DNA of 64,000 nucleotides, from contig OX485803.1 of NCBI GenBank assembly GCA_950295325.1, positions 28,892,001 to 28,956,000 of the forward strand, read 5' to 3'. The DNA is from Polytrichum commune (taxonomy: Eukaryota > Streptophyta > Polytrichopsida > Polytrichales > Polytrichaceae). Shown piece by piece: positions 23,181 to 33,975 of the stretch. The number at the start of each line of letters is the position of its first letter. Position 1 is the stretch's first letter. Under the pieces are notes generated by a model. The model was given only the letters and a program-made list of their open reading frames with translations. It made no database searches and was not told the origin of the DNA. The position numbers and the translations under genes are program-made.

Positions 23181-25098
23181 AGTTTTTTTTTAATATTTTT
23201 TTAAAGATCTTTGTTCAATCATCTTCATTAAAAAAAACACTTAAATAACAAACTAGAAATAATATACAATTAATGCAAGATGATTAGCAAAGTTTAAATA
23301 TATCCATATTTATTTTTTTCATAAATTTTAGAATTTATGTAAACATCTTATTATTTATTAAAATGAAGATTTTGTGCTCATTAAGCAATCAATCTTGTTG
23401 ATTGTTGGATTTAGAATAGTGAGTGTATTTTAAGCATACAATCTCATATTTTTAGTGTTTTTGATGTCCATTTAAAAAAATATATCAACCACATATCATT
23501 CATAATAGATCTTTATATTATTGTTGTGTTGGAAGTAAGCACATTTTTTTATCTGTTATTAGTATAGAGATCCGTTTGAGATTCAACTTAAAATGAATTT
23601 TTCATATAATCATTACATGTTTGTAATTCATACCATGTATATAGAGGTTTCTGTATTTATAATATTTGATATATCAAATTCAAACTTTACATAAGTAATT
23701 TTTTTCATTGGTATTTTAGGTTATTTAGCCATGGTGGGAGATTCATGTGATGGCGAAGAGGTAACACTACTAGAAGTAACCTTGCAGGAGGCCATTGAGA
23801 GCCTATAATAGATACATCTCATCAATGCACAAGTGTCTTTCTATTGTCTTGTGAAGGTAAGAGGAAAGAAATGTCCATATAAGCCATTCAAATATATATT
23901 TCATTTGAATGACCATATAAAGAAAGTCCATCATATATTCATTCCTAAAACCAAGCCATGGCCAAAGGTAGCACATATTATCAAGAAAAGTGGACAAAAA
24001 GTACAAGGGTGGTGAATTCAAAAGCTATGAATATCAAAATTATGACAAATTCATTGAAGAGGGCAATAAAAGAATTTTAGAAGAAATCAAATTAATGAAA
24101 GGCAAGACCAAATATTGTATTGGAGAAGTTAGAGGATAAAAATAAGGATGATTAACATGCGGGTTCATGTCCTACACTTTTATCTATTGTAAATTTTTTT
24201 CAAAAGTTTGAAGAGTTTTCACAAATAAAATCTTTGGGCAAGTATATAATTAATGTAAGTAAATTTGGAAAATTGCATTATTCTTAAGTTTGGCTTCCTT
24301 GATTCTTAAATATCTAACTTCTAACAAAATTATCACTAAGCTTATAAAAAATTATCCAAATATTGGGAAGAAAATGAAAATACAAGAAAACAAATGGTGG
24401 TTTCAATTTTGAAATGGCATTGTAAAAAAACTTTTAAAAATTTGTAAATATTTTTATACGTTTTTATTTATTTATTTATTTTTTACTTCTTAAATTATTA
24501 ATTCTTGTTTATCAATTTTTTTCTTCTTCTTAATAGAGTTATGTTTGGGAAGAATAAGTGGATTTTCAGTTACATAAATCTTAACAACAAGATTTATGAT
24601 GTGAATAACAAAAAAAACTAAAAAAAACTTTTATAAAATTCAATTAGATAATTAGTTCATCATGATTACATTTTATGATGCAATTTTGTAATTACACTAT
24701 CTTTTTTGATAATGTTTTATTATTTGCAAGTGTATTTGGATGTGTAAGTTTTTTTTAATTCTTAAACAAAAAATTGATGAATTGGTTCACGGAATTATAT
24801 AGAGCAAAGATGATGAGGTTTTTTTGAAAGGACATTATGGATGTTGTAATACTTCTAATAAGAACTACATAATCCAATGTCTATCATGAAAGAAACATAA
24901 ATATAATTACAATATATCTTCAGGTAGATAATGTTATGGTATACAATCCCTATTTCGTTTTTTATTTTTTAGGACATCCATTTTTTTAGTGGTATGTGGT
25001 TTGGTGCGACTCCAAGATTGGATACCCAAAAGACATGTGTTTAAAAGAGATTGGATTGTGTGTCAAAAATATAAGCAAAGGTTTTAAGTTATAGGTAA
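23181..25098. other. Very AT-rich intergenic; faint zinc-finger-like remnant
   Basis: No intact gene. At about 23833-24015 the plus strand reads KKCPYKPF...FHLNDHIKKVHH, which faintly resembles a C2H2 finger that has lost one cysteine, within sequence full of stops. It could be chance. Confidence 0.4.
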
Positions 25099-25202
25099 AT
25101 GCATGAGGGGGGGTGCATTATGGGAAATAAGGACACTATGCGAGGCGGTTAGATGAGCATAGGTGTTCGTATTTCCCATAATGCACTCCCCCTCATGCAT
25201 TA
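25099..25202. mobile_element. Short hairpin MITE
   Basis: Arms of about 40 nt (ATGCATGAGGGGG..TGCATTATGGGAAATA against TATTTCCCATAATGCA..CCCCCTCATGCAT) around a 25-30-nt loop. Non-coding. Confidence 0.7.
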
Positions 25203-25510
25203 TCAAACAATTGGGCCCAATGATGGATTTTTAACGATTCTAATTGATTGGAGAAATAAAATTCCCTTGCCAAGAACATAATGCACTCTGCAATAAGTAA
25301 TGTGCATTACACAAAGAAAAGGTACATCAGATCACAAAGGAAAATTTACTCATGGGTCTTTACTATAAAGTAAGGAGGCCTTTCATGGTCACTTCTTTTA
25401 AGGTAAGGTACATTTGGAGCTCTCCACCCACTTCTTGTAAGCTATGAAACACGAAATAAATGATGATTAGAAAATTCAACCTATATTTATAGCCATTTTT
25501 CTCATCATTT
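25203..25510. other. Intergenic, no gene seen
   Basis: No ORF or repeat recognised. Confidence 0.6.
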
Positions 25511-27302
25511 TCAAAGCTCATATGGCATTGAAGTGGTTGCTATAGAAGGGTGTGTAAGGATGTTATTTTTTGTGTCTTTGAGGCAATCTAGAGGTGCGTT
25601 GGTGGTGGGTTTAAAAATTCTTTTGTGTATTGTTTTGAGTTTGTTTGTTTTGATATGATTATGTATTTGGTGAAGATTTTTTTTACAATTTATGGCCATT
25701 TGTTTAGAAGTGATTTTATGGGTTTCTATCTTGGTAGTCTGTCCTATGTTGGCAAATTCACTGACCCATTGTTGTATTGTTAAGTTATCTTGTGGATAGG
25801 TGGTAGGGTGATATTTGTAAGGGTTTATAGTTGTGGTATGTTGCTTTTAAGCTTATGTTGTTTGTAGGGAAGGAAACCTCCATGGTGACGGGTGTGGTGC
25901 AGCAAGGAGAGGGTGTCTTGTTTGTTTATACATGTTTCATCGATGCAAGTACTGAATGTGTTTATGATGTCTTGGAATATGTCTCGGGAAGACTCCCATT
26001 TGATGGAGGTCATTGATGGGTATTAGTAGTTGTAATTCTAAATTGGTGGCTTCTTGGAACTTAATGAGGAATGTTTGTATGTTTCTTGGGTGATTGGATA
26101 GGAAATTTTTGGTTGGTATTCTGGTGACTGATGTGATTTTTTCGGGCTAGTTGTACAAAGTTGAGTGTGAGGTTGAGTGGATAATGTCCGAGTTTCAATT
26201 TTGGTTAGTTAAGGTTTGGCATTTTGGTAGGGTATGAAGTGGGATGTTAGTGAAGAAGCCATCATATGGCTAGTGGAGGTGTAGTCTTGGCCACCTTGTC
26301 GTGAGAAGGTTTCATTGTTATGAATGGGATGAAGGGCTAGGCCTTGCATAAATTGTGCCTAGTCTTTGTCCTCTCATTAAGGGGTTTGGGGAATGCCGTC
26401 GTGTAGGTGGCCAACTAGGAGGATGACTCCATTGAAGTCCCTTGCTAATATCACTTTGTGTATAGGGTAGTTTTGGTAATGATTTTGATTTGGTCTTTGA
26501 TTATTGGGATGTGAGGGCATGCATAGGTTCATCATGAGTAGTGGTGTGAGTGGTTTGTTAGATATTTAAAGAGTAGTACATACAGTGATATGTTACTTGG
26601 TGTGATGTCCTTTGTGTTGCAATTGGCATGTGTGGGTGGGAGGACTTCAAGTCATCTAAGGATGGTAAGGCACCTTAGGTCTAGTTGCCTAGCAAGTTGT
26701 TGGTCACATTGGTGAGGGATGGGGCTAATAGCTATTATGAAGGCATAGAGTTGGCAGTGGGGAAGGTATTTCAATAGGAGGGAATTATGTCTTCTAAGGT
26801 TCGGGAGGTGATTATGATTGTTAATATGTGTGTTGGGGGAGAGGTATGGGATAAAAATGTCTTCAGGGTGCAAGTGGTGTGGTTTTAATCTTAGGGTGTT
26901 GTTCATGAAGTATTGCTTTTGTCTTTATGTATATTCTTTTGGAAGGTTTTTTAATACATGTTTGAGTGGTCTGGGATTTGGTTGAAGGTCGCCTCCAATT
27001 AGTATAAGCGTGCTTAGGTCTAAGATTTGATTCATGATTGTGATTGTTTTGGGTTTTCGGAAGTGTAAATTTGCATTCAAGTAGTATTTGATGTAGGTTA
27101 TGTTATTTTGTATTATTTGGTTATTGGTTTGGTAGGGGTTGTGCTTTGTAGGTGAGGTTATGATTTGTGAGGGATGGATGTGCGAGATAAACGTATGCGG
27201 GGAGGTATGAAGAGTGTTGGTACGTATGATATGTGTTGTGTGGGGTGTGATATGGCAATGTGGATTGAAATTGATGGGTGCTATGTTGCTTATGAGGGGC
27301 AT
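25511..27302 (-). pseudogene. Decayed LINE-like element with 2A-like motif
   Basis: The minus strand is unusually A/C-rich with a chain of broken ORFs (27302-26925, 26906-26652, 26013-25825, 25699-25511). At 26990-26967 it reads DLQPNPRP after a hydrophobic stretch (LSTLILIGG). This closely resembles the 2A-like D(V/I)ExNPGP motif found near the start of many LINE proteins, with Gly changed to Arg. Further on, at 26445-26431 in another frame, it reads ARDFN, reminiscent of the GDFN motif of LINE endonucleases. I found no reverse transcriptase YxDD motif. The G/T bias on the plus strand (C-to-T on the minus strand) fits heavy deamination. This is a tentative call; a non-LTR element fits best but is unproven. 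Confidence 0.35.
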
Positions 27303-28033
27303 GCTATGGGTATTATTTATGTGGGAGAGATGTAGGAGTGCAAGGATATATATATGAGATTCTTGATTAGTGTGGGTTTGTGGTTGGTTGTGTGATGTGT
27401 GTTATGTGAGGTTTTGGATATTTTTGTGATTGTGGATACTTTTGTGGCAATGGTGTAGAGTATTTTGAGGATGAAGAGGCTAATGAGAGTGAGAAAAATA
27501 TAGACATGTTGGATTCTTTGAGGATGTTGTGTTTGGTTATATGATGAGTGATGCAAGTGTGTAAGTCATTGTGAAATGCTTTTTTTTAATTCAAGATTAA
27601 TTTTTTTGTTAGGAGGGTTAGGATAGATAGTATCAACAACCAATGGAGGAATCACATCCAGTTCTAAAAGAGGATGACAACAATATATACGCACAACACA
27701 GGTATCCTGTAGCGTATGCATTTTACACCAGGATAGCCAAATTCTTAGAGGACAGGACTGTAGCACAAAAATGATGAGCCTGAACACGGGAGATCTTGGT
27801 GCCCGATGAAGCTTGTTTCTGGGCATCAATTTGTTTCCTCGCACTGTGATCTGCATGTATCTGCCATGTTGTTGGCCTTCCTAATTCAAAAACTAGAGTG
27901 TCTGGATTGACCAGCTCTCTTAGTTAGCCCGGCCATGACTTGTTTGAAGGATCGATACACCTCTGTGTTGATGTCACAAATCGAATGCGGCCTACATTCA
28001 CTTCTCCATAGCTCACGATTTCTCTTGCCTGCC
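27303..28033. other. Intergenic, no gene recognised
   Basis: The minus ORFs at 27556-27317 and 27856-27566 have no recognisable domain. The second could be outer sequence of the interrupted MULE, but I could not find its terminal inverted repeat. Confidence 0.5.
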
Positions 28034-29124
28034 TCAGCTCCCTTCTTGGCTATCATCAGCAAATTCTAAGAGTATGCCCCGATGCAGAAAGCCAACCCCT
28101 AACATTACGAAACCCAAATGTCTTAATTTCAGCCCGAACTCCGAGGCGCAGCAGACCCGTGTCAGTCCTCGAAACCTGCACAGCGCGGCCCGCCCGGTTC
28201 TGCTTGCGATCCCGGTGCTCCCAGCATCCACGCTGTCATCTCTCCCTGCCAGCTTGTCGCGTTCTCCACCGTGGCGCCGGCCACGCTGTACCAGCGGCCA
28301 CGCTGTACCAGCGGCCACCTTGTCGCCGGAAGTCCACAATGTCCCCGCCCATGCCGCCACGGTGCCATGACCATGGCCTTCACTCACCCATGGCCATGGC
28401 CTTCACTCACCCATGGCCATGGCCCTCACTCACCCATCCATGGCCTTCACTCACCCATCCATGCGGGGAAGAATGCCGCCCTCGGGGAGTGTGTATTTTC
28501 AAACGTGCACCTACCCACCCTTGATGATTGTCTGTAACCTGCTCATTCAGTAGAGGCTCCAACTTTCGGTTGCACTAGAGTGAGTTCAAGGTGTGATGCG
28601 ATTTCAACAATGATTTGGTCAGCATACACGGACAAGACCTCCTCATTGAGCGTGAGTATCAGTGTTCCTTTGCTTTTGTGATTCTGATTGATCGTAACAT
28701 GTGCATTTCCTAAACAATCTGGTTTAGGGCGCCACTTGGGTGTCTTCCATGTAGTGATGCCAAGCCAAGAATGATGTTGTGAAGGTATTTGGTTAGGTGT
28801 TTGGAATGACAATACAAGTTTCATCCAAAACGACGTCAGATTTGACTTGCTTCCCACATTGCTCATCAGATTTGACTTGCTTCCCATACTCCTCATCACA
28901 TTTCACTTGCTTCCCATATTCCTCATCAGATCTGCAGTCAAACATTGCTTCTGCCTCATTGAAATCTGTTCATTTACTGCTTAGTCCTCTCTGCAGCCAC
29001 ATTCCACTCTCTCTTGTCAAACTCATGCGACCGTAACAATGATGTCTTCACAGCACGCGGTCTTTATCTGCTCAAAGCGATTGGCGTCCTCTCAATGTGC
29101 TTTGGCAGTCACGTTACACCTATG
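28034..29124 (-). other. MULE non-transposase half, right copy (cut off by the hAT)
   Basis: Reads away from the hAT junction and matches 609-1615 in inverted orientation in several blocks, for example 28478-28545 against 1204-1290 and the CATGTTACGA block near 28690. Two stretches look partly coding on the minus strand: 28730-28543, reading KPDCLGNAHVTINQNHKSKG and continuing to a TGA, and 28936-28800 with a ten-residue repeat. Frames are not continuous and no domain is recognised. It ends exactly at the hAT target duplication CACCTATG. Confidence 0.55.
28848..28937. repeat. 30-bp tandem repeat
   Basis: Three to four copies of a 30-bp unit like TCAGATTTGACTTGCTTCCC plus ATATTCCTCA. On the minus strand in one frame this is a ten-residue repeat, DEEYGKQVKS. 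Confidence 0.85.
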
Positions 29125-29220
29125 CAGGGTTGTCTATCGCGACGTCATGACGGTGTCGTGCCGTCATGTCGTGTCGTGTCGTGACGGACCCCTCCGTCAC
29201 GACACAATAGGGTCCACGTA
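29125..29220. repeat. hAT left terminal and subterminal repeats
   Basis: CAGGGTTGTCTAT, then a dense run of GTCATGACGG, GTCGTG and CGTCACGACAC motifs that can fold on itself (GTCGTGACGG against CCGTCACGAC). The counterpart at 59430-59538 has the same layout in reverse. Confidence 0.85.
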
Positions 29221-29395
29221 GGGTCAACATAGGGTGAATGGACTAGGGTGGGTAAAATACTTACCTTCTTGCCAAGGTGGCGTCCTATGTGGCAGAAAAC
29301 GCCGACGTGGATGTGCATATTTCCCTTGCCAAGTAAACCATTTTGCCATTGTGTTTATCATTCTGTTAAAATCAAAGTAGAAAAATATGACTAAG
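29221..29395. other. hAT subterminal spacer
   Basis: No gene. Lies between the terminal repeats and G-rich array 1. Confidence 0.6.
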
Positions 29396-29700
29396 GAGGG
29401 TGTGGGGCGGACAGGTGGGGCGGACGGGGGAGGGGGGTGGTGCGGACGGCGGAGGGGGGTGGAGCGGACGGACGGGGGGGTGGTGCGGATGGGGGAGGGG
29501 GGTGGAGCGGACGGGGGAAGGGGTGTGGAGCGGACGGGGGCGGGGGGGGGGGTGGAGCGGACGGAGGGGGTGGGGGGTGGAGCGGACGGGGGAGGGGGTG
29601 GAGCGGACGGAGGGGGGTCGAGCGGATGGGGGTTGGGAACGGGGGGGAACGTTGGAGCGGACGGGGGAACGCGGAGGGGAGCGGGGGGGAGGGGAACAGC
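29396..29700. repeat. G-rich minisatellite array 1
   Basis: Irregular units of about 22 bp built on GGAGCGGACGGGGG. G-rich on the plus strand. The many proline-rich (minus) and glycine-rich (plus) ORFs across it are artefacts. Unlike arrays 2-4, no gene start lies next to it. Confidence 0.95.
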
Positions 29701-29880
29701 GTGCAATTGCGGCCATATATTTTCTGGCAGTAGAAATAATATTGCATATTCATGTAGAGGACTTCATTACCTATCCATGGATACCAAGAACTCATTTTTT
29801 GAACTTCATATGAATTTTTGAGAGCCAAAAAACCGAGACTATGTCCAAACTTCCAAAAAAAAATGTTTCTGAATTATATA
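29701..29880. repeat. Array-associated flank, copy 1
   Basis: About 165 bp (TTTTCTGGCAGTAGAAAT ... GAGAGCCAAAAAAC) almost identical to 33217-33365 and 36704-36845. It always lies beside a G-rich array, in the same orientation. Unknown function, non-coding. Confidence 0.9.
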
Positions 29881-30579
29881 AATATAAATATAAGCAATTG
29901 TGAAGAATCCTTGTGAGAGAATACCATTCATAAAATTGCACACCCAATCAAAACTTTATTCAATATCAAGTTTACAAATCACGAGTGAATATGAATCAAT
30001 GTAACTGGATGTGTAGTTTTTATCATCCATATTATGGTTGTATTTCATCCGTTAACGTTTATAAAGTCAGATTTACAAAGAAGGGAGTACCATTTTGTTA
30101 ACATTTAACACGTTTAACATTTATAGTGTGCAATATGTGGGGAGTAGAAGAAAGTTAACATTTAGAGATGTTGAGGATCACGTGTACAACCGATATAACT
30201 ATTGCAATATTGTGCTCAACTTTAGTTAACTAGATATAACTATAGTTGACTACATTTTGTGGCATACCAAAATTAGAATAAATATAGGTAACTGTATTTT
30301 GGCAAGACATATCACAAACAACTATAGTTAACTTGAACTTAGCACATGGATGTGATAACAACGATGTGGCCTCACGAGAGGCGAGAACCTTGGTTAGCCT
30401 CCCATAGACTTCTTCTCGATTATGGAGCAAAAGCCTCATGGAGTATGAACATTGCACTAAGATCCATAAACCTCATACAATATACAAGTTTTGTATGAAA
30501 AAATGATGGCTTTATTTACATCTCCAACGGTTACAAAATTGGTATGATTCAAAATTGCTGCAAAAAAAACAAAAAAAAT
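29881..30579. other. hAT interior, no intact gene
   Basis: AT-rich. The minus strand at 30457-30360 reads VYGRLTKVLASREATSLLSH, which faintly resembles AKKIYARDATSPLFQL in the kinase cargo just upstream. A duplicated fragment of the kinase tail is possible but weak. Confidence 0.4.
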
Positions 30580-32495
30580 CTATTTTGCAGTGTCACGGAA
30601 GCACATTGTCGGGTTAACCATGTTGTATGGAGGGGACTTCAAAATGTTCACTACGTGTGTGATGGTTGACCTTTCCGCTGGATTGGTCTTCGTCAATGAA
30701 TCCAATGTTAACTCAAACCGCATATTCAAGCCATTTGGATCACTGTTTAGCTGAAACAAGGGGGAAGTCGCATCCCTGGCATAAATCTTCTTTGCCAAAG
30801 CACCCACTGAGAAGGACTCCGAGAGAAACATGTGCCTATGTTTCTGAGCCATCCTCACCGGAGAGGTGGATGTTCCACGCTACCCTCGTACATGGAATAA
30901 TTTTGGACCAGCACAGTTGTATTTTGCTTTGTGCTTGTTCATCTCATCCACTGAATCTCTTCCATAGTTGGAGGGTGCGTCTTCACCTCCCCAGGATGCC
31001 ATGCCCCAATCACACACACCAATGTAAACCGTGTTATCACGGTCTTGTGGGAAATGCAGCATGACATTGTTGGGATTAAGGTCATTGTGCAACACGTCAT
31101 GCTTGTGCACTACATCCACAATGCACATTAGAGCCCATGCCAAATAAGCTCGATGCCTTCGATATACAACCAACCGTTTCCGTGCTTCAAAGTTTGTCCC
31201 AGGCATTTGAAGGATTGTGCGCTCGTGGGTTTCCGGAACGCTGAAGTCATAGACCCTCATGTTCTTCAAGGAGCCTCCATTCCACCACATCGAATAGGAT
31301 TCGTATGTTTTCATATTGAGGTATTGTAGCTTGATTACCCCAGGATGATCTACTGGACACGCCAATGCTTCAATTGAACGCTCCTTTCGGTTCTCCAGAC
31401 TATTCGTGGCCTTCATGGTCTTCCCAGCCCACTCTATCCAGCTAGGGATGAATGATGCTCCATGAATTGTGACTCTCCGCACCACTCCGAAGGTCCCTTG
31501 GAAGATTTCCTTATCCAAGGCTTTGATCTCCGCATTCCTAGGCAACCATATGACACCCTGCCGGCCCTGAGTGGCAATGTTGTCTGCCATCTGCCTGTCA
31601 ATAAAAATGGGAAGGTTGCAGGCGGATGTTCCTTTTGCTGCTATTACGCCTCTTTTCCAATTCTCTAGTTTCATGTACAGCTCGGACTTCCTGCCACTAC
31701 TATTTCCCTCGCTAGGATGCAGAGCATCATATGCCATTGTTGGATTGTAGATTGCTTCCCTGGCTTGTTGTTCAATCCAGGTGTCCCAATTGTTCATGCC
31801 CCTAGCTTCTTCAAACTCCGGTCCAGCCGTGGCTTCCGTGAGAATAAGCATCAATTCGTTCCTCACCAACTCTAAACCCTTTGTACCATCATTGAGGTAT
31901 TTTTTTCCAAATAAACCATGCTGTTATTTCTAAACCACTCCAACAGCACGACCCTACAATGGTTTCGAGCCTCATCGATCCGCGGGTCGCGTTTGCCTCT
32001 ATTTTTCTTTTTCCTTGATTGCGAACCTAATACCGCGGACCCCTCCTCCGTCCCTTCCGAAATTGCTGGGCGTTTCTGTCCCCGTCTTTCACCATGCTCC
32101 GAACCCTGAGGTACATCACGTGCAGGGCTTTCCGGTCTTGATGTCTGCCGTGTCGGAGATCGTGGTGGCACGGACTCACCACGAGTGGCTGCATTTATAT
32201 CTGTGGAACTACCTGAGCTTGGTCCCCTTCCTGTTCTCCCTCTAAGGCCACTGTTTCCCCGACTCCCACGTGTTCCACGGCTTCCACGTGTTTGGTTGCC
32301 TCCTGAATGACCAACAACAAAGAACTCTTCGCCAAACCGAAAAGGATCTGGACGTGGGGGACGGGCTGCAGTACTTCCACTTCCGGCATCGCTTCCCGTA
32401 CCCTCTCCAGTATACGCAGATGGAGTGCGTTGGAGCCAAGCACGGTGCACCCTCGTATCCTCGTCTTGGTAAGGAGCAATGTCCTCCCCCTCCAT
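30580..32495 (-). pseudogene. Cargo protein-kinase-like gene, one frameshift and one stop
   Basis: Start ATG at 32495 (reads MEGEDIAPYQ), 225 bp below a TATA box. The first segment to 31872 (about 207 aa) is Gly/Arg/Ser-rich and ends with a basic nuclear-type signal (SRKKKNRGKR) and a helix. A 1-nt loss in a G-run near 31876 shifts the frame. Segment 2 (about 31880-30883) is a kinase fold: glycine loop QGTFGVV, a lysine in AGKTMK, catalytic loop HNDLNPNN and DWG in place of DFG. An in-frame TAG (30882-30880, probably once TGG or CAG) precedes segment 3, which holds subdomain XI (NPAERSTI) and ends at 30580. The catalytic Asp, Asn and metal-binding Asp are present, so the ancestor was probably an active Ser/Thr-type kinase. 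The subfamily is not recognised. Lying inside the hAT with the array promoter, it is cargo rather than a resident gene. Confidence 0.75.
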
Positions 32496-32719
32496 CGTGA
32501 AAAAAACCGTGTGAGTGAGTGAATGTAGAAATGAGTGAGTGAATGTAGAAATCAGCAAGTGAATCTGGAAAAAAAATTGCGAGGGTTCCCCCACAATTTG
32601 CCCTGCCCTCCCAAACCCCCTGAGACCCGCGCGGTGCCGCTGTCCTTGGGACGGCAACAAGGTCTTGGGTCCCTTTGTGGTGGGAGGAGAGGAAAGTGAG
32701 GGGAACTAAAGCCCCACGG

Positions 32720-32729
32720 CTTTATATAG
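32720..32729 (-). promoter_or_regulatory. TATA box of the kinase cargo gene
   Basis: TATATAAAG on the minus strand, about 225 bp upstream of the ATG and about 60 bp below G-rich array 2. The leader between has a duplicated CACTCACTCATTTCTACATT stretch. Confidence 0.7.
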
Positions 32730-32789
32730 GCAAAGCGGTGCACAATCATTATGGGATCCCGGTCGGATTTGACATGGGGCACGAAAAAG

Positions 32790-33205
32790 ACGTATGGGGA
32801 ACGTGGGAACGCGGGGGCGGACGGAGGGAACGAGTGGGCGGACGTAGGGGAACTCGGGCGGACGGGAGGGAACGTGGGGCGGACGGTAGGGGAACGTGGG
32901 GCGGATGGGTGGGGAACGTGGGGCGGACGGTAGGGGAACGTGGGGCGGACGGGTGGGGAACGTGGGGCGGACGGGTGGGGAACGTGGGGCGGACGGGTGG
33001 GGAACGTGGGGCGGACGGGTGGGGAACGTGGGGCGGACGGGTGGGGAACGTGGGGCGGACGGGAGGGGAACGCGGGGCGGATGGGAGGGGAACGTGGGGC
33101 GGACGAGAGGGAACGGGAGGGAACATGAACGCACGGAGGGGAACGTGGAGCGGACGGGTGGGGAACGTGAGGCGGACGGGAGGGAACGGGTTGAAGGGGG
33201 CAAGG
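32790..33205. repeat. G-rich minisatellite array 2
   Basis: Very regular 22-bp unit GGAACGTGGGGCGGACGGGTGG, roughly 18 copies. It lies immediately upstream of the kinase TATA box, with the C-rich strand as the sense strand. The long ORFs on both strands here are repeat artefacts. Confidence 0.95.
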
Positions 33206-33216
33206 GGAACAACGTG

Positions 33217-33365
33217 GAATTGCGGCCATGTATTTTCTGGCAGTAGAAATATTATTGCATATTCATGTAGAGGACTTCATTACCTATCCATGGATACCAA
33301 GAACTCATTTTTTGGACTTCATATGAATTTTTGAGAGCCAAAAAACGGACACTATGTCTAAACTT
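33217..33365. repeat. Array-associated flank, copy 2
   Basis: Same sequence and orientation as 29701-29880. Array plus flank therefore forms direct repeats on both sides of the kinase gene. Confidence 0.9.
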
Positions 33366-33385
33366 TTAAAAAAAAGTGTAAATGA

Positions 33386-33975
33386 CCGAGTTCACACTAT
33401 GGCCGTCCAAGTCGAGAGGCCGTGCGATTGAGTGGCCCAACTTTGTTGAGAGTCCAAAGAAATGAACTGAAAATAGCCAATAAAATATAGTAAGGGTAGC
33501 CTTAGTTGGGCATAGTGTGAAGCCTCCAAAGGCCAAGCGCAAAGTCCAAACCTTTGGCAATGAACTCCCACGGCCTCTCGGCTTGGATGGCCAAAGTGTG
33601 AAGCCTCCAAAGGCCAAGCCCAAAGTCCAAACTCAAAGGAGCATGCCACTTTATTCCTTGCTCAAAATAACCCCTCCAATCTAACGGCCAAGATCTTGTC
33701 AATGATTGATTATTTTAATGAAAAAAAAGTTCGGCCTCTCGACGGAAGTTTGGGTTGAGCATTTTGCTATACCCAAACTTTGCTCGAGAGGCCGAACTCT
33801 TGGCGCCATAACTTCCTAAAAGTGTTGCCACCTAGGCTCTTTTGGAGGCGACGTCCTTTGGACTTCGGCCTCTAGTGTGAAGGCCGAAAGGACGGACTTT
33901 GGGCATTTCAGCATTTTCATTGGTCCAAATGTTGAACCTCTCAAAGTTTGGCCATATTGTGAACCGGCCCTTAGA
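33386..33975. mobile_element. Foldback element with GGTTCACA ends
   Basis: Inverted ends (A/G)GTTCACA(C/A)TATGGCC. Inside are two direct about 73-bp copies (GTGTGAAGCCTCCAAAGGCC at 33516 and 33588) and a hairpin block at 33716-33835 that is the inverse of 1620-1730. Non-coding. It resembles a non-autonomous MULE/foldback. No target duplication was settled. Confidence 0.6.

Noticed and set aside
23720-24015. C2H2 zinc-finger gene
   Set aside because: One faint finger lacking a cysteine in AT-rich sequence full of stops.
29224-29828. Proline-rich (minus) and glycine-rich (plus) ORFs of 98-160 codons
   Set aside because: They come from the G-rich minisatellite, which lacks stop codons in most frames. 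The same happens at 32552-33334, 36717-37803 and 59009-59356.
30230-30457. Second kinase gene copy
   Set aside because: Only about 20 residues resemble the kinase tail. Mentioned as a possible fragment, not called.
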